Shown here piece by piece: positions 10,961 to 21,453 of a stretch of 64,000 bases of DNA; positions within the stretch are counted from its first letter, which is position 1; the number at the start of each line of letters is the position of its first letter. The notes beneath the pieces were generated by a model. That model saw only the letters and a list, made by a program, of their open reading frames with translations, ran no database searches and was not told the origin of the DNA. This stretch comes from Knufia peltigerae (taxonomy: Eukaryota > Ascomycota > Eurotiomycetes > Chaetothyriales > Trichomeriaceae). The stretch is taken from positions 1-64,000 of the forward strand of contig JAPDRN010000135.1 in the NCBI GenBank assembly GCA_030247855.1, written 5' to 3'. A program made the position numbers and the translations under genes.

Positions 10961-12403
10961 CTAAAATATTGCAAAGGCGTTAGGAGTACTACCGACGCCA
11001 CCTTTTTATACAAGATAACATAGTTAGCAATAGTGGATATGAGAGAACACGAGTGCTGCGGCATCACAAAAGTTCCTCCTGGGGTTAATGTAAACAAAGA
11101 ATTAGCAACATACCTTTGACATTGGCCGGGCTGCTAGAAAAGAAAAAAGTGTATTGATTTCGTTTTTTGCAAACCTCTGACAGTTTTTCCAGATCCCACA
11201 TTTCACCGATGGGAGCACCCCAGAGGGACAACAGGTACTGGTGGTGAAACCAAGATTGATTGGTCGGCCAGGCTTCGAAGGCAGGGGCGTCGCCGGCCAC
11301 GGCGCTGAAGTAGTTGTCGTGCAAAAAGTCGATCATTTCTTCCGTCTGTTCAATCCCTACAAATGTGCACTCCGCAGGAGGGATGTTCCCAAGAGCGGTG
11401 CGTTGGGAATCATTCATCTTATTGTAGGTATCGACCCAACCAGATCGAATCATGAGGATATCACCATATTGAAATGTGATTCCTTGTTTTTCCGCACAGG
11501 CACGAATATCTTCGAGTGTGATCCGATGTGTCGTGTTTGGGTCGTACTTATTCCCCTTGGCATGATCCCAATGATCTATCAATACACCCCGGCCGACTAT
11601 CAATTTTTGGAGTTAGAAACCGTCGTTTACATGCGGCATATCTGCAGACGAAAGACTTTACCTATGCCATGGTTAGCCCAAGCATCAACACCGCAACGTG
11701 AAGAATTTTTGATTTCTTCTGGGCTCAACTAGAATGGAAAACGTGGTAGCTCTGTTAGCGGAGAAACCAAGCACGGCCAGAAAGAGAAAAGAGCGAGATC
11801 TTACGTTGTTGTAGAAGATGAACCCTCCACCATGGGCATGTCCAACGTGACGGAAACCGTCCCACTGTTTGCATGGATGGATGGTAAGCAATTGTAAAGA
11901 ATAAACACCTCTACGAGTCGTCTCAACATACCTGTGACCCACTCTGTGTGTTCATGTCGTAAAGATCGTCAAACACCTGATCGGTGACTTGTTTGATAGT
12001 ATGCTTGAATGGTTCTCTACCAAACACAGGAGGATTGGGTAAGTCGGCCCTCCAACTACATGTCGTCAATTCTTTTGAATTAGCACACAGGCACTTTTCT
12101 TTTCGTCTAGAAGCTATCAAGGTGGCGATTACGACCAAGTGACGCACTCTAGATTGACCACTTCTCCGCTCTTTATCATTCTGGCCGCGGCCGCAACACG
12201 CTCCGGTGTGAGAAGATTCAAACGTCCTAACTTGACAAGAATGTGAACTTTCTAGACACCAAACGATTGTTTGTAAACAGAAGATAAGAATATAGTACCT
12301 CATCATCCTTTCCCCAGAACCAGGCAGCTCCAGCTGGAGCGCCTTCAATCGATGGTAGAGCACTGCGTTTAGGCAGACTTTCGGAAGTCGGATCTAGGAG
12401 CAT
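10961..12403 (-). CDS. Cyclase-family (kynurenine formamidase-like) metallohydrolase
   Basis: Spliced model of seven exons: 12299-12403, 12148-12230, 11932-12055, 11805-11864, 11662-11728, 11114-11596, 10961-11001 (320 aa). Recognised by the fungal cyclase pattern WFWGKDDELGRLNLLTPERV near the N-terminus, QWDGFRHVGHAHGG as the metal-binding His segment, GRGVLIDHW, GDILMIRSGW, and the end NVKGGVGSTPNAFAIF. The last 13 residues come from a small final exon after a 112-nt intron with a perfect CTAAC branch; reading through instead would lose the conserved tail. The superfamily hydrolyses amides or lactones and acts in tryptophan, isatin or polyketide metabolism; the substrate is unknown here. 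It is divergent from the aldolase at 12794. Confidence 0.88.
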
Positions 12404-12793
12404 TGTCGCACTTTAAGAAGAATGATGACCCTTTTCTTGAAGGGCAAATTCGAAAAAGACAGAGTCCTGATTTATGTACCTTGGTACGTATTCATTTTTT
12501 GCACATTAGTGAATTGAAGTATTTCTCCATGGTGTATGCAAAATGCCACGGAGATCGCGGGCCGAGGCTGGCTGTGCTTCTGTCAGCCCGTAGGACCACA
12601 GGCTTGCTACGATGATCCCGGTGTTAATTAATCCTTTGTCGAGTGAAACTCACAGACACTTATTTGTTATTATACAATAGATACCTTGCTGGTATGGTGC
12701 CCCAACCCTGTATTCTTTTGGTCATTACTCGTGTCCTAGACGTACCCACCTCGCCCCTTTTCTCTCAGGCCACCTCAAGTTTGCTCAGCAACA
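12404..12793. promoter_or_regulatory. Divergent promoter region between cyclase and HpcH/HpaI aldolase
   Basis: The 390 bp between two outward-facing start codons must hold both promoters. I see no repeated triplet element in it. Confidence 0.45.
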
Positions 12794-13669
12794 ATGTACA
12801 AGAACCAAGTATCGGCCTCCCAAAAAGGTGGCAACCTCACTAAGCCGGAGACGTTGCGTTTTCAAACTCACCATGAAAAACTGGGCGGCCGACCGCTGCT
12901 GGGCACGGTGCTGACGGTGCCGGCTGAAATGGTCGCCATGCTCGCCGCGCAGACCTTCGACTTTGTCATGATCGACATGGAACATTCCCCCATGACGGCT
13001 GAACAGATGAACCGTCTGGTGCACAGTGTGGTGGCGGCGTCCCAGGGCAAATGTTTGGCCATCGTCCGAGTGCCATCTCACGACGTCGAGTGGATCAAAT
13101 GGGCGCTGGACAGCGGCGCCGCCGGGATCATCGTACCCATGGTCAACAACGCCACGGAGATGAAACACATTATATCCCATGCCCTCTACCCACCAAAGGG
13201 CAAGCGAAGCTTTGGTCCCTTCAACGCCATGTTCGGCAGACAACTCGGAGGTACTCAAATGGGCACTTATTACGACATGGCACAAGACCAAGGTGTTGCT
13301 ATCCTCCCAATCATCGAATCTGTCGAAGGTCTCGAAAACGCCGAGTCCATTTTGGCCGTCGATGGAGTGTCGGGTGTGTTTATAGGCCCTGCCGATTTGA
13401 GATCTTCCATGGGTCTATCGATCGGGGTCGACGGGCCAGAACCGGAGTTTCAACAGGCCCTGACGAAAATATGTGACGCTGCTGCAAGGTGCGGGAAAAT
13501 CTCCGGGTCCATGGGTACCACTCCCGATAGCATCAAAGCCCGAACCGAGTTGGGGATGAAGTTTTTACTGGTGACGCTGGACTACAACGTCCTGCTCAGT
13601 GGGTTTGCCTCGGCCATGGACAGCGCAAAGTCAGCTCTTTTGAATGTGGTGCCCAAGGGGAATCTATGA
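12794..13669 (+). CDS. HpcH/HpaI-family class II aldolase
   Basis: Intronless, 291 aa. The barrel motifs are clear: FDFVMIDMEHSPMTAEQM, AIVRVPSHDVEWIKWALDSG, GAAGIIVPMVNNATEM, LPIIESVEGLENAESI with the metal-binding Glu, and GVFIGPADLRSSMG with the metal-binding Asp. Bacterial members cleave 4-hydroxy-2-oxo acids, such as 4-hydroxy-2-oxoheptanedioate from homoprotocatechuate breakdown, into pyruvate and an aldehyde. Fungal members are largely uncharacterised. An aldolase of this type would fit the last steps of a ring-opening route, which agrees with the neighbouring cyclase and oxygenases but is inference. The first ATG in frame is used; about 25 residues precede the barrel. Confidence 0.92.
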   Translation: MYKNQVSASQKGGNLTKPETLRFQTHHEKLGGRPLLGTVLTVPAEMVAMLAAQTFDFVMIDMEHSPMTAEQMNRLVHSVVAASQGKCLAIVRVPSHDVEWIKWALDSGAAGIIVPMVNNATEMKHIISHALYPPKGKRSFGPFNAMFGRQLGGTQMGTYYDMAQDQGVAILPIIESVEGLENAESILAVDGVSGVFIGPADLRSSMGLSIGVDGPEPEFQQALTKICDAAARCGKISGSMGTTPDSIKARTELGMKFLLVTLDYNVLLSGFASAMDSAKSALLNVVPKGNL

Positions 13670-13975
13670 TTGTAACTTGCTACTCAAAGAGCGTTCAAAA
13701 TGACCTAGCTACAAAATCAAGCATGGCATTTTCTGATGATGATAATAATGGACCCGCGCTGAGCAGCATCTTCTTCTTACCACCTGTTTCCTCACGAGCA
13801 TTTGTTCCGTCAACCTTTAGCCTTAGCTTCTAGCCAACTTCTCACATTCTCTCAACTCGTGTTAGTACATCCCTCCCTTCATCCGTTGTATTCATCTCGT
13901 CCGGACATATTTTCTTTTTCTTGATGAATCTGAACATTTAGGAATTATGTCTGCGACCCCCAAGTGCATCTCATC
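13670..13975. other. Convergent 3' region of aldolase and membrane-domain monooxygenase
   Basis: Holds 3' ends of two converging genes; no ORF or repeat of note. Confidence 0.4.
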
Positions 13976-16760
13976 CTACGCAGCCGTGGAAGCTTTCTGA
14001 ATTATTGTTGTTTTGGCCATTTGCGTCTCCCTCCAATACCAGCAGGCGGATATCACAGCTCCCGGTCCGACGAGTACAGTTCCCAATGCAACTGCAGCTG
14101 CGGCTTTTCGCACAGACACGACGGCCAAGCCGACCCTCTTCAGATCCCAGACCGACAAACAGCACCAAGCCATGGTTGCCATGGTCCAGACCCAAAAGTC
14201 GACTAGCCAGGTGATGTGGAGACTCTCAACCACCGATAAAGACCGCTGATCTAGAGGAGGGAGAAGGAATATCTTGCTCAACTGAAGGTGAGGGTCGGCC
14301 GAGAACATGACCTTCAGCAGTACACCAAAGTGTGTGACGATGGAGACACCGAATGAGAATGCATACAATCTCTTGAGATGTGCCATATCGGGAGGCTCAG
14401 CGGCGGCCACAACAACGTTGCTGTGATCCTGTTGTGTTGACATGGTCGTATTGTATGACGTCGCCAATAGCCACAACAGAATGTTGACGTATACAGGGGA
14501 TGGCTGCCAAAACGCAATGAAACCTTGACGAATTTGGTCGTCATTCGAGTGTGGCCAGAACATGAGTATAGTGGGAATCAAATATCCCAACACCACCGCC
14601 GGTAGAAGTGTCTTGACATATTTTTCCGGTACCGGTCGGGATAGTGGCCACCAATAAGACTCTGGGTTTGATACCGTGAGGTACATTATGTAGAATATTG
14701 GGGCCACGACCGCGATACCGTAGAGCTGGTAAATTGACCAGAGGCTTGTACTGCGAGTGAATACACCATGTTAGCACGTACTCCGGTCTTCTGACCATAC
14801 AAGCGGAAACTTTTAGAGGGGTAGGGGGGGGGGGGGTTCCGAAAAACTCACAACGAGATAAGTGATAAAAAGTTTCGTTTTCGGCACGACTCGACCGTCC
14901 AGACCGTGATCAAGGGGAATAGAGAGAACAAGAAGTAGACTTGTAGCGTCTGGTGTGCGGAGTCCCATCCGGCGACGCCGGGCATGAAGAATACCGTCAA
15001 CATGGTCAAAGTCTCGTCCACCGCCGGATACCCAGTATATCGTGTTCGCAGACGAGTTCCCTGGTAGAAAGTTGACGACGTCAGGATATCGACCATTTTC
15101 TCCTGCACTCCACTGTACAGGGTCGGCAAGATGTGCATTCCACAGTACCCAACAACAGATAAAGAAAGGAAGAACAAAGCCCATGCCCACCCTTTCCATC
15201 CTCTTTTCTGGGGGGTACAAGCGAGGTCGTCGTGAAAGGGAATCAGGCGAGCTCGAAAAGGATTCTCGAGCATCTGGAGCCTTTGTCCCTGGGGAATGTT
15301 CTTGGAAGCATTCATCAATACGTCGTCGGTGTCGGACAACGGAAGAAGGTTAAGAGCCAAAATCTTTTCCATTTGACCCTCGAGAGCTTCAAACCTTTGG
15401 TGGTTGTGAGAGTCTGTAATCAACTTTTGTACTCTCTTCATGCGAGTTTCCTGGACGTTCTGGAACACTTTGCATATCCGTGCCGCCGACATTGACCGCT
15501 GTGGTCCTTTCACTTCGGCCAAGGCTTTGACGAGAGCGTTGGTGAGTGTTGCCGCGGTCTCAATGGCAGCATTACCTCCGTGTCCCGAAATAGGTTCCAT
15601 CTGGTATTCAGGTGGCGTCGTTAGTTACTTGGTTTCCTACAAGGGTAGTGCATGGAAAGTCGATTTGCTTCTTCCTTACCTTGTGAGAGGCATCTCCGAT
15701 GGTCATGATTCTACCAAAGTGCCATTTTTGGAATGCATACTCTGGTAAAGCCGTCAGAGTTGAAGAGACCTTGTTTTTATAAATGTCCCGGAACTTGAGG
15801 TTGGGTAGAATCGCGTCATCTAGACGATCTTGGATGATTTTCGCCTCATCTTCTTTCGTGTACCTGGGGATATTTGGACTGTAAACCGTCTTGCCAATGT
15901 TGAAGAAGTAGAACCAATAGGTACGGTGTAGACCACCGAGAATCAGGTAAGAACTGTGTTCTCGGAAGACGGAGTGTAGGGACCCCGGATTTATGCCTGG
16001 ACAAGGAGTTGAAATTCCAAAAACACAGCTATAGTCACACGGCATGGCTTTTATCAATGTTAGATTTCTTGCAATCATCTGAGGGAGAGTAACAAGTAAA
16101 CTCACATGTTGGTTCAGTGTCAGGGATGTAACCCGGGCAAAGGGCATCTGCATTTCTCCACATTTCTGATCGAACGTTGCTGTGAATTCCATCTGCCCCT
16201 ATACAGATGTCGCCATTGTACACCGATCCATCTTTCGTGGTTACAGTGACCCCGTCATCCTCCAGTTTGATGTTCACGACACATTTGCCGGTCAAAAGTT
16301 TAGACTTGTCTTGGATATTTTCGAACAAGACCTTCAATACGGCTTGTCTGTCCAAGAAGAGCATGCCATAGCCGTGTCTAGGAGTGTCAGTTTCTGCTTC
16401 ACAAAAAAAACGTAAAGACAAGACGTCTCCGAACCATCTGACCGACCATCTTCTTACTTACCTCGCCATGAAAGAATCGGCGACACCTTCATGTTCCGCA
16501 ACTATTTCTCCTCTCAAATTTCGGAAATGGAAATGGTCTAGAGGTGCGACCAGTTTTCTGATGGGCTTGTACAGTCCCAGCTGATCCAAGATGCGAAGTC
16601 CATGAGGAAGTAAACCTATACTCGCGCCAACTTGAGGTGCGAGTTCAGGATAAGCCTCCAAGACGACAAAATCGATGCCGGTCTTTTGCAGCATATTGGC
16701 TAGTGACAACCCTGCTATGCCTCCACCGGCGATGATGACTTTGAATTTTGTACAACCCAT
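13976..16760 (-). CDS. FAD-dependent monooxygenase fused to a polytopic C-terminal membrane domain
   Basis: Spliced model: 16462-16760, 16106-16377, 15680-16047, 14852-15600, 13976-14750 (820 aa). The first half is a UbiH/PaxM-type flavoprotein: IIAGGGIAGLSLANMLQ (FAD), GADGIHSNVR (DG motif), YSCVFGISTP, and GDASHKMEPISGHGGNAA (GD motif). After about residue 430 comes a linker rich in charged residues. At least six hydrophobic stretches follow, for example WALFFLSLSVVGYCGMHILP, IYQLYGIAVVAPIFYIMYL and LLPAVVLGYLIPTILMFW. Similar extended flavoproteins occur in fungal meroterpenoid and related clusters, but no prenyltransferase or PKS is in this window. It should sit in an internal membrane. 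The intron at 14751-14851 contains a run of 13 G. Start is the Met just before the FAD strand; an in-frame Met at 16841 would add 27 non-conserved residues. Confidence 0.87.
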
Positions 16761-16971
16761 TATGTTGTATTCTCTACGGAGGAGCTGTGACGAAGTATGC
16801 TGGATAGAAAACTCTAGGGGTGCAGCTACTCTCACTCCCACTACCCAGGTCGTTATCGTTATATACCCTCTCCCTCATATTATCATGCAGATCTTAACCT
16901 CAAGGTTAAGTTTACCATGATTTCCGGGCAATCGATCTTATCTCAACCCGTATAGGGATCACTAGGATTCA

Positions 16972-16993
16972 GCAGACCTGAATCTAGGTCTGC
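16972..16993. repeat. Short perfect inverted repeat (8-bp arms, 6-nt loop)
   Basis: Arms GCAGACCT and AGGTCTGC flank GAATCT. It could be a protein-binding dyad in the promoter of the monooxygenase, about 210 bp from its ATG. Confidence 0.5.
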
Positions 16994-17279
16994 CTGGTGC
17001 AACAGTGATCGAGTCATTGAAGCTGAGTAGGAGGTTTGTGTCCTTGGAAAAGGAATGCCGAGTAGCACCCCACAAACCAGTCCCAGCTAGCGATACACAA
17101 TCCGGGGTCGGGTCTCTCACAACCTAGATCGTTGGCTCCCCGAGAACTACAGCTCCGAGCGATCATGATTTGTGTCTTGTCTGATCGATGACGGGGGTTG
17201 GCTTCTTCTCGTATTCCCAGTCGCTTGTCTCAACCACGGAAATGGGGTGGCGAAGTTTTGGGAAGTAAGTACAATATCA

Positions 17280-17294
17280 CGGCTGTCGTAGCCG
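17280..17294. promoter_or_regulatory. Inverted CGG-N9-CCG dyad
   Basis: CGGCTGTCGTAGCCG has five-base arms and the inverted CGG/CCG ends typical of Zn2Cys6 dimer sites. It lies about 520 bp upstream of the monooxygenase start. Confidence 0.3.
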
Positions 17295-17731
17295 AGCTTG
17301 GGGAGGGCCTTTTTCCGAGCGGGTGTCGTCGGGCACTCAAAGGTGAAAGTCCGATCCACTTCGAGCTCGTGCCAAGGTAAATCCCAGTCATTGTATCAGT
17401 ATCTCAAAACAATGGGAATCCCCATTGAGGGAAATACCTAAGACGAGGGACTAAACTGGGTAGAGTAGGGGCTGCGCGAGTAAGTACGGGAGCGCAGGCA
17501 GTGCTGTCGACGGCACTAGAACCAATTAGGCAGGCACTGGGTCGACGTGCGTGACGCAGTGTGAAGGTAACAAACAGCCTGCAATGGGGACCATGCACCT
17601 ATATAGGGTTCACTACGCTAGAGCAAGCATAGTATGTTCTGCAATGTGAAGCCGCCGTCGAGCCTAAGTTATGTCACGAGAGGCATTAGAATGGGCAACA
17701 CTGATTTGATCCATTCTATGATGATAGGTTT

Positions 17732-18658
17732 TCACCTAATATCATGGTAACCTCCATCGACCACCACGACCGACCCATTCATATAACTACTCTCGTCACT
17801 CAACAAGAACCCAAGCACGTTGGCCTGTTCCTGGGCAAAAGCCATTCGTCGCAACGATATCGCTTTGGCCACGGCCGAATTTTCGTTTTCTTCGGTGCCC
17901 AATTTGGCTTCCTCTCCCATACTGTGTTCCGTCATGGCGGTCATGGTCCACCCGGGACACAAAGCGTTGCACCTGATCCCATCGGGTCCGTAAAATTTGG
18001 CACCATTTTTCGTCACCCCGACCGCGGCGTATTTGCTGGGAGTGTAAGCGGCCAAACCCATGGCGTGTAGACCAGCCATCGATGCGACGTTGGCGATGGC
18101 TCCACGTTGTCCAGGAACGGCATGTTGTGATGGAGGACTGAAGGAAATCTGTCTCGGGTCTTGTTTTTGCATCTGTGCTGCCTCGTACTTTTGACAAAGC
18201 CAGATTCCACGTGTGTTGACTGCGTGTGTTCTGTGTGGTCGCAATAAAGGTGTCAGTATATGTCACATACAGGTGGAAGCTCTCTAGAAGCCTGTCTTCT
18301 TGCACGAGATCGAAAACACTCACCTGTCGAAAAGTTCAACGGTGATACTTTTCTCTTCTTCCCATGTACTCTCACAGATACCGGCACAATTCGCGGCAAA
18401 GTCCAAACGACCCGTCCTCGAAGCTGCAAAGTCGACGGCTGCCTTGACACTTTCTTCATTCGTGACGTCGATCCGTACAAATTCTGCTTCGACTCCATAT
18501 ATCCTTGAAATGTCCTCTGCCACACTCTTCCCCAGTTTCTCATTCATGTCTGCTATCACGACAACGCAACCTCGGCTTGCCAACTTTCGAGCAGTAGCTT
18601 CACCGATTCCGGAAGCACCCCCTACAATCAACGCCACTTGTTTCGTAGTTGTAGACAT
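17732..18658 (-). CDS. Classical short-chain dehydrogenase/reductase
   Basis: Spliced model: 18324-18658, 17732-18230 (277 aa). NAD(P) fingerprint VGGASGIGEAT (GxxxGxG) near the start, DVTNEES at the adenine-binding turn, CAG at the end of strand 4, catalytic NVAS with Ser, and YTPSK (YxxxK). The C-terminus (FLLSDESSYMNGSVVVVDGG) is the usual SDR ending. It oxidises or reduces a hydroxyl or keto group, in the cytosol. An acidic residue after strand 2 (VVVIADMN) points to NAD(H) rather than NADP(H). The Met at 18658 is preferred over the one at 18700, since the latter adds 14 unrelated residues. It probably belongs with the oxidative genes to its left. Confidence 0.92.
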
Positions 18659-19485
18659 GTTGCTGATGTCTGTCCTTTGTGTGAATGATGGAACCAGCAC
18701 TTTGGGTAAATGATAGATGTATGAGTTGCCCGTAAAAGTCTTGTCACTTGTCGTCCGCTAAACTTCAATTTGTGATTGTATACCGATTTGAGAAACAAAG
18801 ATTACGGTATATTCTTTTGATAAAAAAAACTAAATAGCATCACAGACGCATTGACTTCTATGGCGGCCGGCCCGGTTGTGGCCCAAGCCCTTGCAAGGGG
18901 AGATTGTATCCGTGATAAGTCCTCAGATGGCGTTTCGTTCTCCGGTAACGACCACCATTCATTCCGCTGGTTTTTGGATTTTCCGAGAGATTCCCGGGGG
19001 CAGGCCATTCGACTTTATCCAGTCTAAAAGGTTTCATCGCATAGTTTGAGCGGGAAATACCAAATAGATCTAGCGAAGTCGAACCAAAAAAGAGGAGAGG
19101 GGATCTATAACTCATGACTACCCCTTGATCACTGTGGCTTGAATATTCTCCCTTCCACACACACAAAAATGCATCATGATTAGGAACAATGCGAAAGACA
19201 AATATGCTCAAACAAATAAAAATAAATCAAATTATGCAGATATTATGCTATGTTATGCCATGTTTCTGTTCTGATAAGTTGCCAGATTTCTTGCACATCA
19301 TTCCATCATTTGAGTCTTCTTTTTTTAGTGGTTTTTCTTGTCGACACTTTTCCTCAAACCATCGTTTTCTTCAAAGGAAAATAATACAATTAAGTTATAA
19401 CAATCCTCCCATATTCTCTCTTCACTTTCCATTGCAGATCCGCATGACACTAGGCGAATGGCGTCTTGAACCAAAAGTCCGTCCT
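18659..19485. other. Intergenic: SDR promoter and 3' region of CFEM gene
   Basis: No domain-bearing ORF. The part at 19190-19430 is AT-rich and pyrimidine-rich, consistent with untranslated sequence after the CFEM gene. Confidence 0.4.
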
Positions 19486-21453
19486 CTAAGCAAAGAACGC
19501 AACGATGGCCAACGCTCCAGCCAGCATACCGAGTTCAGTCTTGCCTGCCGCACCAGTGAATTGAGCGGGGGCAACCCCAGCCGTGGTGCCCGATGCAGAT
19601 GGAACCGCAAAGGTCTGTCCTGCAGCCACGCGGGTGCTGCTCGCTGGAGCCGGGGCAGCGGGGGCAGGGCATTCGTTACCCGAGCATCCACCTGCCGGAG
19701 CCGGCGCACCTGATCCGTTTCCAGAAGAAACAGGAGTAGGAGTCGCAGGGCTTCCCCAGGGGACGAGGCCGACTCCTCCACCTTGGGGACCTGTCTCGGT
19801 GGCAGTGACAAAGCTCACGGCCGGCACCGCGACGGTCGTCGTGACAGCGCCTCCTTCACTCTTGGTCACCGTGAAGGTGAGCGTGGTCACTGGAGCAGGA
19901 GTTGGCCCTGCGGGTCGAGAGCCACGACCGATACCGTTGGTCTGGGTGGTTGTGACGGGCGTGACGGAGGGGATCAGCGTGATGCCAGTCGGGATACCGG
20001 TGCAGATACCTGGGTTCTGAGGGACAAAGTCGGCGCAGATACCAGCGAGGTAGGACAGGGCAGACGAGATCTCAGAGTCGCTTCCCGACCAGGCCGAGAC
20101 ACATTCTTGGACCGAGGAGATGAATTCTGGAGACGGGCAGAAGCATTTGGTGTCGCTGTTGGAGGAGCACTTGGGGACCAGGCTGAGCCAGGTGTTCAAA
20201 CAGCTAGGGAGGACAGGTGGACAAGGAGCAGATGACCCGGGCGGGGGTGGAGCAGCCGATGTTGACGAAAAAGAGGTTGAGAGGGTGGTGGGCGGCAATT
20301 GTTTACCTGGTGTGGTCGACGGAGAAGTCGTGGAAAATACCGTGGTTGAGAGGGTAGTGGGTGGCAATTGCTTTCCTGGTGTGGTCGTGGTTGTTGTGGG
20401 GATTTCCTTTCTAGGTGTGGTTGTTGTTGGGACCTCAGCAGGGGTGGTCGTAGTGGTTGGAACCACTTCAGGCGTGGTAGTGCTAGAAGTGGTGGGAATC
20501 TCCTTTCCTGGGGTTGTGGTGGTCGTGAAGCCCCAGCCCGGAGTCGTTGTTGTCGAGGAGGAGGAGGTGGTGGACGGCGTCTCCTTGCCTGGAGTGGTTG
20601 TTGTGGTCTGGATTACAGGAATGGTCGTTGTGGTCGGAATAGCGGGAGTGGTTGTGGTGGTCGGAATGGTGGGAGTGGTTGTAGGAGTGGTTGTAGGAGT
20701 GGTGGTCCACACCCAAGGCTTCGTGGTTGATGTTGTCTCTACTACAGGAGAGGTAGTTGAGAAGACCGGTGTAGTCGAGCTGGTCGCAGGCGGTGGAGGA
20801 GGGCTGTTGCAGTTGAATCCGATCGAATGAATACCGACGTCGCAAGAGCTCTTTCCACTGCTGGGGGGAAGGTTGAAGGTGACCGACTTGGCACCACCGC
20901 ATTGAGAGTTCTCGATGGTTGAACCTGAAGCCTTGCACGAAGCAGTGTGCTTACAAGTTGATCCATCGGGCATAGAGAAGATGAAGTCCAAGTCGGTGTC
21001 ATAGGAGACAGAGACTTGCATGTGGCTGATGGAGAAGGCATCGTCTTGGCCACAGGAGAAGCTCGGTCCACCACTCGTGGACTTGCCCACGCTGCCTTGG
21101 ATGCATTTGGGCTATGATATGTTAGCACTCAATTTGTTCCCTTCCTCTTGGTGTGATTGACGGTCTTCCTGCTTGCGTACCTGAAAGTCCGAGCGAGTCT
21201 CGAGAGACCTCTTTCTGTTTCCCTGAAACGAGTCTTGACAAGTGAACCCGCTGAAGCCGAACCCACCATAGTTGCTGAATCCACCTGTGGGTAGACCGGA
21301 CCAGTTGAACCCGCCTTCCTGGTCAGGAGTACAGGTGTTGTTGCAGTTGGAAGGACTGGAAAAGCTTGGTGCATCACCCCAGCCGCCCGAAGCCGCAGCC
21401 TGCTGCAGGAGAAGGACAGAGGCCACGAGCCCAGCAGTCAATGTGGACTTCAT
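19486..21453 (-). CDS. Secreted, GPI-type cell-wall protein with CFEM-like domain and Thr/Pro repeats
   Basis: Spliced model: 21181-21453, 19486-21111 (632 aa). A signal peptide is visible (MKSTLTAGLVASVLLLQQAA). A Cys-containing N-terminal region follows, including KCIQGSVGKSTSGG, and then about 150 residues of Thr/Pro repeats. Next comes a CFEM-like module with about eight Cys (CPPVLPSCLNTW, KCSSNSDTKCFC, ECVSAW, GICADF). A Ser/Ala/Pro-rich stalk and a hydrophobic tail (LGMLAGALAIVAFFA) suggest a GPI anchor. CFEM proteins act at the fungal surface in haem or iron uptake, adhesion or wall structure. The order is unusual: the CFEM-like block is C-terminal rather than directly after the signal peptide. 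The canonical Asp for haem binding is not obvious. Confidence 0.82.
20280..20720 (-). repeat. Degenerate Thr/Pro-coding repeats inside the CFEM gene
   Basis: The region codes for repeated units such as TTPGKEIPTT and two near-identical TTPGKQLPPTTLST copies separated by about 69 bp. The DNA is strongly strand-skewed (G/T-rich on +). Such tracts often vary in length between strains. Confidence 0.7.

Larger units (their letters stand above)
16761..17731. other. Intergenic with two small inverted repeats
   Basis: Upstream of the membrane-domain monooxygenase and downstream of the SDR. No coding signal. Two short dyads are listed separately. Confidence 0.45.

Noticed and set aside
13976..16760. 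Meroterpenoid biosynthesis cluster
   Set aside because: The FAD enzyme resembles those of such clusters, but there is no polyketide synthase, prenyltransferase or separate terpene cyclase in the window; catabolic neighbours dominate.
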